Shown: piece by piece, positions 33,983-42,423 of the stretch
How positions within the stretch are numbered: position 1 is the stretch's first letter
Layout of the letters: each line of letters starts with the position of its first letter
Assembly: GCA_023150915.1 (NCBI GenBank)
Contig: JAKLKA010000019.1
Span: 1 to 64,000 of the forward strand
Direction of reading: 5' to 3'
DNA from: Polyangiaceae bacterium
Lineage (GTDB): Bacteria; Myxococcota_A; Polyangia; Polyangiales; Polyangiaceae
Length of the DNA stretch: 64,000 nucleotides
Notes under the pieces: generated by a model
Told to the model about the DNA's origin: nothing
Databases searched by the model: none
What the model saw: the letters and a program-made list of their open reading frames with translations, nothing else
Program-made: the position numbers and the translations under genes

Positions 33983-35545
33983 ATGACGATGAAAGACCGA
34001 GTGGCCGAGCTGGAAGCTCGGCGCGCGAAGATCCGCGAGATGGGCGGCGCTGCGCGCGTGGCGCGGCAGCACGAGCGCGGCAAGCTGACCGCGCGCGAGC
34101 GCATGGCGGCGCTCTTCGACCAGGGTCAGTGGTTCGAGGTCGGGATGCACGGGCGGCAGATGGGGCCGGCCGGAGAGCGGGGCGACACCCCTGCCGACGG
34201 GGTGATCTGCGGCTTCGGCAAGGTAGAGGGGCGCATGGTGTGCGCCGCGGCCTACGACTTCACCGTCAAGGGCGGCAGCATTGGGCAGACCGGCGAAGAG
34301 AAGGTGACCCGCCTGCGCAAGATGGCGCTGACCGGTCGCTGGCCGATGGTCTGGCTGATCGACTCGGCCGGGGCACGCATCGACCCCGGCAGCGGCCATC
34401 ACCCCGACGAGCTCAGCCTGTTCGCCGGGTCGGGGCACCTGTTCCGCGAGCAGGTGATCATGAGCGGTGTGGTGCCGCAGGTGGCGGCCATGGTGGGGCC
34501 GGGCGCGGCCGGCACGGCCTACATCCCCGGGCTCGCGGACTTCGTTCCGATGGTGAAAGACGTGGGGTCCCTGGCGCTGGGCGGCCCCCCGCTGGTCAAG
34601 GCGGTCACGGGGCAAGACATCGACGAGCAGTCGCTGGGCGGCAGCAAGGTGCACTGCGAGACCAGCGGCGTGGGGGATGCCGAGGTGGCGAGCGACGCGG
34701 AGTGCATCGCGCTGGTCAAGCGCTACCTGTCGTACATGCCGTCGAGCGCGGATCAGCCGCCGCCCGCGGTGCCCTGCGATGACCCCGTGGAGCGGCGAGA
34801 CGAGTGCCTGCTCGAGCTCTTGCCCGAAAACCCCCGCCAGGCCTGGGACATGTACGGCCTGATCCGCAGCATTGTCGACCACGGCGAGTACCTGGACATC
34901 AAGAAGAAGTTCGGGCGCAGCATCATCACCTGCCTGGCGCGCATCGGCGGCAAGAGCGTCGGCATCGTCGCCAACCAACCCAAGCACCTGGGGGGCATCC
35001 TCGAGAACGACAGCGCCGACAAGGCGGCGCGCTTCATCCAGATCTGCGACGCCTTCGAGATCCCGCTGGTGTTCCTGCAAGACGTGCCGGGGTTCATGGT
35101 GGGCTCGAAGGTGGAGCACGCCGGCATCATTCGCCACGGCGCGAAGCTGCTGCACGCCATGAGCGCGGCGACGGTGCCCAAGATCACGGTGGTCGTGCGA
35201 AAGGCCTATGGCGCGGGGTACTACGTGATGTGTGGGCGCGCCTACGAGCCGGACCTGATCGTGGCGTGGCCCACGGCCGAGGTGAGCGTGATGGGCGCCG
35301 AGGGCATGGTGGGCATTGCCGGCAAGAAGCTGTTCGGGGGCGGCGAGCCCGACCCGGAAGTGAAGCAGCAGCTGGTCGACTTGATTGCGAAGAACATCGA
35401 CATTTACAAAGTTGCCGGTTGGGGGTTCGTCGACGACGTGATCGACCCGAGGGACACGCGCCGGGCCGTGGCCTGGGGCCTGGAGCTTGCCGCGCGCAAA
35501 CAGGTGGAGCGGCCTGCGAAGAAGCGTGGCATTCTGCCGGTGTGA
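33983..35545 (+). CDS. Acyl-CoA carboxylase carboxyltransferase (beta) subunit
   Basis: 520 residues from the ATG giving 'MTMKDRVAELEARRAKIREM'. Two crotonase-type halves are typical of the carboxyltransferase domain: 'WLIDSAGARIDPGSGHHPDE' and 'GPGAAGTAYIPGLADFVPMV' in the first, 'QICDAFEIPLVFLQDVPGFM' and 'RKAYGAGYYVMCGRAYEPDL' in the second. It transfers CO2 from carboxybiotin to an acyl-CoA. No biotin carboxylase or carrier subunit is in the window, so partners must be encoded elsewhere. It lies 103 bp after the hydratase gene and is probably in the same pathway. Confidence 0.93.
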   Translation: MTMKDRVAELEARRAKIREMGGAARVARQHERGKLTARERMAALFDQGQWFEVGMHGRQMGPAGERGDTPADGVICGFGKVEGRMVCAAAYDFTVKGGSIGQTGEEKVTRLRKMALTGRWPMVWLIDSAGARIDPGSGHHPDELSLFAGSGHLFREQVIMSGVVPQVAAMVGPGAAGTAYIPGLADFVPMVKDVGSLALGGPPLVKAVTGQDIDEQSLGGSKVHCETSGVGDAEVASDAECIALVKRYLSYMPSSADQPPPAVPCDDPVERRDECLLELLPENPRQAWDMYGLIRSIVDHGEYLDIKKKFGRSIITCLARIGGKSVGIVANQPKHLGGILENDSADKAARFIQICDAFEIPLVFLQDVPGFMVGSKVEHAGIIRHGAKLLHAMSAATVPKITVVVRKAYGAGYYVMCGRAYEPDLIVAWPTAEVSVMGAEGMVGIAGKKLFGGGEPDPEVKQQLVDLIAKNIDIYKVAGWGFVDDVIDPRDTRRAVAWGLELAARKQVERPAKKRGILPV

Positions 35546-35994
35546 TCGTCGCCGGAACGCGACTGGCAGGGAAGGTGGACGAATCCCAGGTCGGGTTCGT
35601 CGTCACCCGCTTCGTGCACGTCTGGTTCGTGCCGCTGATCCCGCTCTCGAGCTGGTTCGTGACCGCGGGCGGCGCGCGCCCGGTGCCCTTCAGTCTCAAG
35701 TCCGCGTTCGTAGGTTACGTGCGCGGCTGGGGGGTGCTGGCGGCGCTGGGCGGCTTCGGGGGGTTCGTCTACCTGTGCACCGAGTACTACAGCCGGTTCG
35801 AGATCTACTTCCGGGGGGGCACGGCGGTGGGCGAGGCCGAGGTGGTGACCATGGTCATCCACCTCGCGGTGCTCGGCGTGCTGGCGGTGCTGGGCGCGGT
35901 GGCCTTCATCGCGATGCGCTTCCTGTCGAAGGCCGGCGCCGCACGCTGCGCCGAGCTGTCACGCACCACGGGCCTGAACGTGGTCCCGCTCTAG
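35542..35994 (+). CDS. Two-helix membrane protein, hypothetical
   Basis: 150 residues from a GTG overlapping the carboxyltransferase stop. The N-terminal segment 'TRFVHVWFVPLIPLSSWFVT' resembles the membrane-proximal part of zinc-ribbon membrane proteins, but the ribbon cysteines are missing. Two further hydrophobic segments lie at ~55-80 and ~100-125. Converges with the DUF3943-like gene, with 3 bp of overlap at the ends. Function unknown. Confidence 0.65.
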   Translation: MIVAGTRLAGKVDESQVGFVVTRFVHVWFVPLIPLSSWFVTAGGARPVPFSLKSAFVGYVRGWGVLAALGGFGGFVYLCTEYYSRFEIYFRGGTAVGEAEVVTMVIHLAVLGVLAVLGAVAFIAMRFLSKAGAARCAELSRTTGLNVVPL

Positions 35995-36569
35995 CACTTC
36001 GTCCCGGCCCAGCGCTCGAGCTCGCCGAAGGGGTCGAGCACGCCGGAAAGCACGCCGCGCCAGGTGCGGCTGCCGATGCGGCGAGCCAGCGTCCAGCCCA
36101 GATAGCGCGCTTCGCCCAGTACCAGCCCCGCCGCCGGGGTGTACCAGAGGTCGAGCGCGCTTGGCCGAACCCCGTTGGCCTCGAAGCCGTATTCCCACAC
36201 GGTGCTGCCGAGGGCCGTGAACGCCAGGGCGGGTACCAGGCTGTTGTGACAGGTGCGGGCTCGCAAGTAGAGCTCGCTACCGAACGCGGCATGCCCGATG
36301 GAGTTGACCCACCACGGATCGCCGTCCCACTCGAAGGCTCGCTTCGACGAGTCCCACTTGGGCGGCTGCGTGAAGGCGGCCTCGTAGCTCCTGCCCATGC
36401 GGGCCAGGCTGGTGTCGGCGAAGGGCTCGGGCCAGATCACCGCTTCGGTCAGCCGCATGCCGGTCATCAGACCCAGCGCGTGCGCTGAAGGAATGGTCCA
36501 CGACTGCGGATCTTCGGGCGGGAGAGCCGCGCCGCCCGTGGCCCAGATCAGCGTCAGCGCTGGCGTCAC
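35991..36569 (-). CDS. DUF3943-like protein
   Basis: 192 residues from the GTG that overlaps the end of the phosphoesterase gene (GTGA). Segments such as 'WDGDPWWVNSIGHAAFGSEL' and 'YTPAAGLVLGEARYLG' fit the DUF3943 pattern of bacterial envelope proteins. A hydrophobic N-terminus ('TPALTLIWATGGAALPP') may be an export signal. The family has no known biochemical role. Translationally coupled to the metallophosphoesterase upstream. Confidence 0.7.
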   Translation of the reverse strand: MTPALTLIWATGGAALPPEDPQSWTIPSAHALGLMTGMRLTEAVIWPEPFADTSLARMGRSYEAAFTQPPKWDSSKRAFEWDGDPWWVNSIGHAAFGSELYLRARTCHNSLVPALAFTALGSTVWEYGFEANGVRPSALDLWYTPAAGLVLGEARYLGWTLARRIGSRTWRGVLSGVLDPFGELERWAGTKC

Positions 36570-37432
36570 GCCGTCACCGCGATCAGCTCGGCGCGGGCGG
36601 TCTCGCCGTCGGTGTCGAGCCGGACGTGGTAGCGGCGACCATCGCGCTCGATGCGCGGCACGCGCGCCGCGTTGACGTACAGCACGCCCTCGCGCTCGAC
36701 CAGCCAACGGCGCTCGCCGCCCCCCTTCAGTCGATGGTGCATGTGCCCTGCCACCACCGCCAGCACGCGCTTGCCCGAGCGCTGGGCGTGGTCGATGGCG
36801 ACACGCAGATCATTGTCGCCGAAGTCGCCCTCGGCGCGCCGGAAGTCGCAGCCCCAGATGTCGTGGCGGCGTGCCCCCAGGCCGCTGGGACCGTTGTGGG
36901 CGACGAAGATCAGGCGACCGTGCGGGGCTTCGTCCACCAGCCGGCACAACCGCTTGGCCGACTCTTCGAGCGAACGGACGCCGTACTTCCGTTCCAGGTG
37001 GCGCGAGAACGCGAAGAACCCCCCACCCTGGGAATGGGGGCGACCGGCGATCACGCTGACCGAGAGACCGTCGCGCGCGACGGCGTGCAGGCTGTAGCCC
37101 GCCAGCGGCACCGGCCCGAGCATTGCCTCGAGATCGCCGCAGCGCCGCCGCTGGCCGCGCCCCATCAGGCGGGCGAGCGCGCGTTGCTCCAGGGTCTCGG
37201 CAGCCAGGTGGGGCAGGCTCACGCCGTCATGGTTGCCCGGGATCACCAGGGCGGCGGTTCGCAGCCGGGCGATGCTGGCGGCGACCCCGAGCCCGTCATG
37301 ACGATAACCCGCGAGGTCACCGACGAACGCCACCAGATCGTAGTCGGCGCCATCGAGGAGCTCGACGTCGCGATCGTCCCAGCGAAGGTGCACGTCGCCG
37401 ACCACGGCGATGCGGATCGCCGAGCGGGCCAT
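36566..37432 (-). CDS. Metallophosphoesterase
   Basis: 288 residues. All calcineurin-type motifs are in order: 'VVGDVHLRWDD' (D-x-H), 'LVAFVGDLAGYRHD' (GD), 'LVIPGNHDGVS' (GNHD), 'LIFVAHNGPSG' (H) and 'VVAGHMHHRLKGG' (GH-x-H). These bind a two-metal centre that hydrolyses phosphoesters; substrate unknown (nucleotides, lipids or proteins are possible). The protein looks cytosolic with no signal peptide. It overlaps both neighbours by start/stop codons, giving a three-gene minus-strand operon with the lipoprotein at 37432-37929. Confidence 0.92.
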   Translation of the reverse strand: MARSAIRIAVVGDVHLRWDDRDVELLDGADYDLVAFVGDLAGYRHDGLGVAASIARLRTAALVIPGNHDGVSLPHLAAETLEQRALARLMGRGQRRRCGDLEAMLGPVPLAGYSLHAVARDGLSVSVIAGRPHSQGGGFFAFSRHLERKYGVRSLEESAKRLCRLVDEAPHGRLIFVAHNGPSGLGARRHDIWGCDFRRAEGDFGDNDLRVAIDHAQRSGKRVLAVVAGHMHHRLKGGGERRWLVEREGVLYVNAARVPRIERDGRRYHVRLDTDGETARAELIAVTA

Positions 37433-37929
37433 CACGGTGCCGGCGGGCTGGCCGAGACCGGCTGCTTCAGCTTTCCGCTGCACAGCCACGTGCACCCGCA
37501 GACCTTGAACTTGTGGCCGCTCTCGGTGCACGCGTCTTGGAACGCCGCGCTGGTGTCGGGCGGCGAGCAGTCCTTCTGCTCGGGCGGGCAGGGCTTCTCG
37601 GTGTTCTGCGCGTCGTAGGCGACCTTGCCGCCGCCGGGCCGGCCCGTGCACACCATGGCGCAGCCACACTGCATCAAACGAAAACCCGCGAGCCGGCACT
37701 CGTCGCGGAAAGCGAGGGGGGCTTCTTCCGGGGTGCAGCCGCGATCCGGCGGAGCGCAGCTCTGCTCGTTTCCGCGCGCGTCGTAGACCTTCTGACCCGC
37801 CATCCGGTCCTTGGGCAGCTCGACCGGTGCAGGATTTGCCGTGGGCGCCGCGGGCTCGGGCGAGCCACCGCCGCAGGCAGCGAGGGCGACCGCCAGCGCG
37901 GGCAGAAGTCGTGGGTGGGCAAGCACCAT
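37432..37929 (-). CDS. Lipoprotein with two tandem Cys-rich repeats
   Basis: 165 residues. Lipobox 'AVALAAC' (Cys 19), then a Pro/Ala linker and two copies of a ~48-residue unit. Unit 1 runs 'KVYDARGNEQSCAPPDRGCT' to 'CGCAMVCTG' and unit 2 'KVAYDAQNTEKPCPPEQKDC' to 'CGCTWLCSG'. Each keeps six cysteines and a central F(R/Q)D(E/A)C. The duplication implies a disulfide-bonded repeat fold. It heads the operon with the phosphoesterase. The repeat type is not one I recognise. Confidence 0.75.
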   Translation of the reverse strand: MVLAHPRLLPALAVALAACGGGSPEPAAPTANPAPVELPKDRMAGQKVYDARGNEQSCAPPDRGCTPEEAPLAFRDECRLAGFRLMQCGCAMVCTGRPGGGKVAYDAQNTEKPCPPEQKDCSPPDTSAAFQDACTESGHKFKVCGCTWLCSGKLKQPVSASPPAP

Positions 37930-37955
37930 GATGGCTCGGTAGTATCGCGAAGCCG

Positions 37956-39575
37956 GTGCGCCGTCATCCTCTCCTTCTCGGCGTGGGCCTCTTCCTCGGA
38001 GCCGTGCCCTCTCTCGCGGATCAGACGCCGTCGCTCGCGCTCGCGCCGGCCCCCGCCGGCGAGCCGCTGTTCTTGGTCGAGCCCGCCCAGGTGCGGGGTG
38101 ACGCGCACCTGCGCGCGCGCGCGCTCGGGGTCTTTGCCCGAGAGCCGCTGGTCTTGCAGAACGCAGACCAGGAATACGACCGCGTGATCGACAGCCAGAT
38201 CTGGCTGCACGCGCTGGCGTCGTTCTCCCTGTCGCACCGCTATCAGCTGTCGCTCGACGTTCCGCTGCTCATGTCGCAGAAGGCCGGCGAGCCTGCTCTG
38301 CAGGGCGCCACCGCGGCGCGGCCCGACGAGGCGGCCCTGCTCGGCGACGTGCGCGTCGGCGCGCGCGTCAAGCTGCTCGGCCCGGCGGGCGACGGCGAGC
38401 ACCTGGCGCTGGCGGCTGGCGCCTGGCTGCCCACGGGGAAGGACTACGCCGGCGACGACGGCGCCGCGGTGCGCGGCTCGCTCTTGGCCGATGGGCGGTA
38501 CGCCCGCTGGCTGTGGGCGGTCGAGCTGGGCGGGCGGACGCGGCCCAGCATGCGCCTGCCCGGGATCGTGCCGACGCGGGTCGGCTCGGCGATCGTGGCC
38601 TCTGCGGGTCAGAGCACCTTCGTCGACGCGAACCGGCAGATCGCGGTGAGCAGCGAGCTCGCGGCGTCGTTCACCGTGGGCGCCGGCGCCAAGCCGTTCG
38701 ACCCGAGGGGCACGCGCGCACACTTCCTGCTCGGCGCGCGGTATCGGCCCATCGTCGAGCTCGAGGTCGGTGCGGCCTTCGGCCCCGATCTGGGGCAAGC
38801 GCCCGGCGCGGCGGACTTCCGCGCCCTCGGGTTCGTCGGCTTCACGCCCGAAGTGACGCCCCCGCCCCCGGACCGGGACGACGACCGGGTTCCCGATCGG
38901 GTCGACGCTTGCATCGATCTGCCGGGCGTGGCCGCCGCCGACCCGCAGATGAACGGCTGTCCCGAGGTGCCGCCGGATTTCGACACCGACGAGATCCCCG
39001 ATCAGTTCGACGCCTGCCCCAAAGAGGCGGGGCTCCCCACCGGCGATCGCAAGACGCACGGCTGCCCGCCGCAGGTGGACACCGACGGCGACGGGGTCTT
39101 TGATCGCGACGACGCGTGTCCGAAGGAGCGGGGCGTCCGCAGCGCCGAGCGCCCGAAGAACGGCTGCCCGCCGCCGCCGCCGCCCCCGCCGCCGGTTGCG
39201 CATGTCGAAGCCGAGCAGGTCGTGATCTCGGAGCAAGTGCAGTTCGAGCACGGCACCGCGGTGCTGCGCGCCGAGAGCGACGGCATCTTGGCCGAGGTGG
39301 CCAAGGTCCTGGCCGAGCATCCCGAGCTCGAGCTGATCGAGGTGGCCGGTCACACCGACGACACCGGGACGCCGGCCATCAACCAGAAGCTGAGCCAAGA
39401 GCGCGCCGCCGCCGTGATGAAGTGGCTGGTGGATCGTGGCACCGCCGCCGGGCGCCTGTCTGCCAAGGGCTACGGCCAGAGCGCGCCGATCGCGGACAAC
39501 TCGAGCGAGCCGGGCCGCGCCAAGAACCGGCGGGTCGAGTTCCGGATCGTCAAGCGGGCCGAGGTGACGCCGTGA
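37956..39575 (+). CDS. OmpA-family outer-membrane protein with TSP3-like repeats
   Basis: 539 residues from a GTG start. Signal peptide ('GVGLFLGAVPSLA^DQ'), a ~280-residue beta-barrel-like region, then Asp-rich calcium-binding TSP3-type repeats ('DRDDDRVPDRVDACIDLPGV', 'DTDEIPDQFDACPKEAG', 'DTDGDGVFDRDDACPKERG'), a Pro stretch, and an OmpA domain ('EVAGHTDDTGTPAINQKLSQ', 'ERAAAVMKWLVDRGTAAGRL', 'SAKGYGQSAPIADN'). It anchors outer membrane to peptidoglycan. The start of the next gene overlaps its stop (GTGA). Confidence 0.92.
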   Translation: MRRHPLLLGVGLFLGAVPSLADQTPSLALAPAPAGEPLFLVEPAQVRGDAHLRARALGVFAREPLVLQNADQEYDRVIDSQIWLHALASFSLSHRYQLSLDVPLLMSQKAGEPALQGATAARPDEAALLGDVRVGARVKLLGPAGDGEHLALAAGAWLPTGKDYAGDDGAAVRGSLLADGRYARWLWAVELGGRTRPSMRLPGIVPTRVGSAIVASAGQSTFVDANRQIAVSSELAASFTVGAGAKPFDPRGTRAHFLLGARYRPIVELEVGAAFGPDLGQAPGAADFRALGFVGFTPEVTPPPPDRDDDRVPDRVDACIDLPGVAAADPQMNGCPEVPPDFDTDEIPDQFDACPKEAGLPTGDRKTHGCPPQVDTDGDGVFDRDDACPKERGVRSAERPKNGCPPPPPPPPPVAHVEAEQVVISEQVQFEHGTAVLRAESDGILAEVAKVLAEHPELELIEVAGHTDDTGTPAINQKLSQERAAAVMKWLVDRGTAAGRLSAKGYGQSAPIADNSSEPGRAKNRRVEFRIVKRAEVTP

Positions 39576-40804
39576 GGGCCCTTGCAGCAGGGTGCTTCGT
39601 TCTGCTCGGTCCGGCCCTTGCGCTGGCCGACGGCGCCCCGAACGAGCTTGGCCCCGGCGTGCTCAAGCTGCCGGTGCTCGAACGCAAGGCCGAGCAAGGG
39701 ATCTTGACGCCCGTCCCCATCACCGTGGCGCTGCCGGCCCCGCTGGCGCCCAAGGCGGCCCGGGTGCTGGTCCACTACAAGGTCTGGGGCGATCCGGACT
39801 GGATCACGCTGGTGCTCACCCGGCACGGCGCCACCTGGACGGGTGCCATCCCCTGTCTCGAGGTCAGCACCATCACCGGCGACGTGCGCTATTACGTGCG
39901 AATTCACGACGCCGAGGGCAGCGTCTTGGCGAGCGCGGGCTCGCGCGTGAAACCCTTCCGGGTCACGGTGAAGCACGACAGCGTGCTCGGGCAGCGCGCG
40001 CAGACGAAGGCTCGCTGTCCCGATCCGTCGGACTGCCCCCGGGGCCTGCCGGGCTGCCCCAGCGAGGCCATCAAAGAGATCCCGTGCAAGAGTGACCGCG
40101 ACTGCGAAGGCGGAATGAGCTGCAGTTGGCGTGGCTTCTGCGAGGTCACCACGCGCAAGACCAGCTGGCTGTCGCTGGGCGTGGAGCAAGACTTCGGCCT
40201 GGTTTCGACCACCGGCGCCTGCTCCATCCAGGCGCAAGAGAACGAGGGCACGGCCTGCTTCCGCGAGCTCGACGGCGACAACTACGCCAGCTATCCCGTG
40301 TACACCAACGAGCCCCTGGGGCCAGCGCGCGGCCCCACCCGCGTGCTCATCGGTTTCGATCGTCTGGTCTTCTACGACACCAGCGTGGGCGTTCGCGCCG
40401 GCATGGCCGTCTGGGGGAAGGGCCCGACGCTGCGCGGCGCCGCCGAGTTCGTGCCGTGGTCGCTGTCGGTGCGCGCCACTCGGTGGTTCGGGGACGACCT
40501 GTTCGTGCGGCCGGGGTTTCGCCCGTTTGCGTTCCTGACGGCGGGTTATGCCCAGTTCGACCTCGTGACCCACACCCGCGTGCGCGAAGATCCGACCCAC
40601 GTGTCGTACCAAGGTGGCAACGATCTGGAGCAAGACGTCGAGCTGTGGAAGCGCGCCGGGGACGGCTTCGCAGGGATCGGCGCGGGCGCCGGCTATGCGC
40701 CCACCCTGGACAGCTTCGTCTTCGGCGAGCTGGCCGTGGTGCAGGTCTTCCCGTTCAGTGCGACCGTGATCACGCCCACGGTCGGCGCCGCGGTCGGGTT
40801 CTAG
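39572..40804 (+). CDS. Secreted, probable outer-membrane beta-barrel protein
   Basis: 410 residues. Signal peptide ('ALAAGCFVLLGPALALA^DG'), an N-terminal Ig-like or domain-of-contact region ('VLVHYKVWGDPDWITLVLTR', 'GDVRYYVRIHDAEGSVLASA'), a Cys-rich centre ('CPDPSDCPRGLPGCPSEA', 'CKSDRDCEGGMSCSWRGFCE') and a C-terminal series of amphipathic strands ending in Phe ('VGAAVGF'), typical of a barrel. Coupled to the OmpA-like gene; the pair probably functions together at the cell surface. Confidence 0.8.
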   Translation: MRALAAGCFVLLGPALALADGAPNELGPGVLKLPVLERKAEQGILTPVPITVALPAPLAPKAARVLVHYKVWGDPDWITLVLTRHGATWTGAIPCLEVSTITGDVRYYVRIHDAEGSVLASAGSRVKPFRVTVKHDSVLGQRAQTKARCPDPSDCPRGLPGCPSEAIKEIPCKSDRDCEGGMSCSWRGFCEVTTRKTSWLSLGVEQDFGLVSTTGACSIQAQENEGTACFRELDGDNYASYPVYTNEPLGPARGPTRVLIGFDRLVFYDTSVGVRAGMAVWGKGPTLRGAAEFVPWSLSVRATRWFGDDLFVRPGFRPFAFLTAGYAQFDLVTHTRVREDPTHVSYQGGNDLEQDVELWKRAGDGFAGIGAGAGYAPTLDSFVFGELAVVQVFPFSATVITPTVGAAVGF

Positions 40805-40811
40805 GCTGGGG

Positions 40812-41348
40812 TCAGAAGCGGTACTTCACGTGGCAGCTGGTGCACCCCTCGAGCACCACGCCGAGTTGCTTGGTGGCGCCCGGCAGATCATTGCCCTTCG
40901 ACGCCTTGAGCAGCTTCACCAGCTCGTCGTGGAAGGCCGCGTCTTGCTTCTTGAACGCGGCCATGTCGGCGCCCGCCTTGGGCGGCTTGTATTCGCCCTT
41001 CTCGATGGCCTTCTCGGTGACCATGCGCGCCGAGTGCACCTGAGAGATGCCCGTGGGAATGCTGGCGAGGTCGTTGTTGGCGATGGCGGTGACCCAGTCG
41101 CGCGTGGCGGCGTGCAGCGCCCGCATCTCTGCCTGCACCGGGTTCGCGGGGGGCGGCGCGGGGGTGGCCGACGCGCTGGCGGGGGGCGCGACCTGGGCGT
41201 GCTCTTGATGCGCGTGGGTGTCGCCCTTGGCCGCGGGCGCGGTGGCCGTCGGCACTTCGGCGGTCGGTTTCACGTCGGCCTGCTTGCTCTCGCACGCCGC
41301 GAGCGCGAACAGACCCACGAGCGTGACGAACGGGAGTGAGGTCTTCAT
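40812..41348 (-). CDS. Cytochrome c'-type lipoprotein
   Basis: 178 residues. Lipobox 'ALAAC' (Cys 19), a His/Ala/Pro-rich linker ('GDTHAHQEHAQVAPP'), then a four-helix domain with a single heme site 'CTSCH' eight residues from the C-terminus ('LEGCTSCHVKYRF'), as in class II cytochromes c. These bind NO or CO, or carry electrons, in the periplasm. Last gene of the TetR-led operon; the start overlaps the membrane-protein stop (ATGA). Confidence 0.85.
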   Translation of the reverse strand: MKTSLPFVTLVGLFALAACESKQADVKPTAEVPTATAPAAKGDTHAHQEHAQVAPPASASATPAPPPANPVQAEMRALHAATRDWVTAIANNDLASIPTGISQVHSARMVTEKAIEKGEYKPPKAGADMAAFKKQDAAFHDELVKLLKASKGNDLPGATKQLGVVLEGCTSCHVKYRF

Positions 41349-41731
41349 GGGGGCGTCCTTCTACATCCGAGGTGTTTGCAGGAAAAGGCTGCGATGACGG
41401 TCCAGAGGCCGGTGCGGATGGCCATGGCGACGGCGGTCCGCCGCTCGAACGCCCCGCCCGAAAGCACGTGGAGGCCGAAGGCGAGATACGTCAGGGCGGT
41501 GGCGGCTGCGATGGCCGCCGCGAGCCGCGCGGCCCACGGGTCGCCACGCCAGAGCCCGACGCCGGCCAGCACGTAGGCGAAGCCGGCGACGAAGTTGAAC
41601 CAGAGCACGAACGGCACGATGGCGCCGGCGGCCACTCGCGCCGCTTCGGCCCCGAACAGCACGCGCCCGCCCGAGAACACGGTCGCGATGCCGAACACCA
41701 CCGCCACCAGGGCAGCGATGCGCAAGGTCAT
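41345..41731 (-). CDS. Four-helix membrane protein, hypothetical
   Basis: 128 residues from the ATG at 41731, 4 nt after the TetR stop. Four hydrophobic helices (~4-24, 36-60, 66-90, 102-120) and a terminal 'CKHLGC' pair that could bind metal or heme. Between a TetR regulator and a cytochrome c' gene, it may be a redox-partner membrane subunit; inference from context only. An in-frame ATG at 41761 lies inside the TetR gene. Confidence 0.7.
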   Translation of the reverse strand: MTLRIAALVAVVFGIATVFSGGRVLFGAEAARVAAGAIVPFVLWFNFVAGFAYVLAGVGLWRGDPWAARLAAAIAAATALTYLAFGLHVLSGGAFERRTAVAMAIRTGLWTVIAAFSCKHLGCRRTPP

Positions 41732-41735
41732 GGGT

Positions 41736-42359
41736 TCAGTGCGTCTTGTCGTTGCTTCCATCGGTCCTCGTCGTGAGCAAGAGCTCGAGCGCGCGCCAGG
41801 CTGCGGCCGGGTCGAAGCGTGCGGCCCGCTTGCGCAGGCTGGGCGCATGGCTGGCGCCGGCGGCGCCGCGCAGCACGCCCGTCACGGTCCACACCAAGAT
41901 CTCGACCGGAACGTCGTCGCGCACCCGGCCCTGCCGGCGGGCCAGGGTGAGCTGTTCGCGAACGAAGGTGACCGAGCGCTCGACCACGGCCTTTACACGA
42001 GCGGCACCCTCGGCCCCAGCGACCTCGGTCAAGCGGTCGCTGAGCGCCAGGCGCAGCAGCTCGGGCCGCGCCCGGGCCAGGGCGACCCGACGCTGGAAGA
42101 GCTCGGAAAGCGCGCGGAGCGGATCGCCCGCGGGGTCGGGGAAGGTCTCGCCCATCAGCTCTTCGAAGGCGTCGATGGCCGCGTCGACGATCGCCTCTTT
42201 GCTGGCGAAGTGGCGGAAGAGCGAGCCGTCTTTCACGCCCACCCGCTCGGCGATGGCCCGCGCGGTCAGACCCCGAACCCCGTCCGTGGCCAGGATCTCC
42301 AGCGCGGCGGCCGCGATTTGCCGGCGGCGCTCGGGGGCGGGAAGGCGTTTAGCTAGCAA
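41736..42359 (-). CDS. TetR-family transcriptional regulator
   Basis: 207 residues, apparent TTG start within a palindrome. N-terminal HTH: 'RRRQIAAAALEILATDGVRG', 'LTARAIAERVGVKDGSLFRH', 'FASKEAIVDAAIDAFEEL'. The C-terminal ligand-binding domain is helical and unassigned. It heads the operon with the membrane protein and cytochrome c' and most likely represses it through the inverted repeat at 42351-42372. The ligand is unknown. Confidence 0.9.
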   Translation of the reverse strand: MLAKRLPAPERRRQIAAAALEILATDGVRGLTARAIAERVGVKDGSLFRHFASKEAIVDAAIDAFEELMGETFPDPAGDPLRALSELFQRRVALARARPELLRLALSDRLTEVAGAEGAARVKAVVERSVTFVREQLTLARRQGRVRDDVPVEILVWTVTGVLRGAAGASHAPSLRKRAARFDPAAAWRALELLLTTRTDGSNDKTH

Positions 42360-42372
42360 GTGCTCACTAGCT
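42351..42372. promoter_or_regulatory. Palindrome at the TetR start (putative operator)
   Basis: AGCTAG (42351-42356) and CTAGCT (42367-42372) flank a 10-nt centre that itself contains AGTG and CACT half-sites. The element overlaps the proposed start codon of the TetR gene and lies about 50 bp upstream of the divergent gene at 42424. That position would allow autorepression. Confidence 0.5.
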
Positions 42373-42423
42373 TAGCGAGGGGCGGCGCAGCGTCAAGCCG
42401 CCGGCGCGTGGTAGCTTTCGGCC

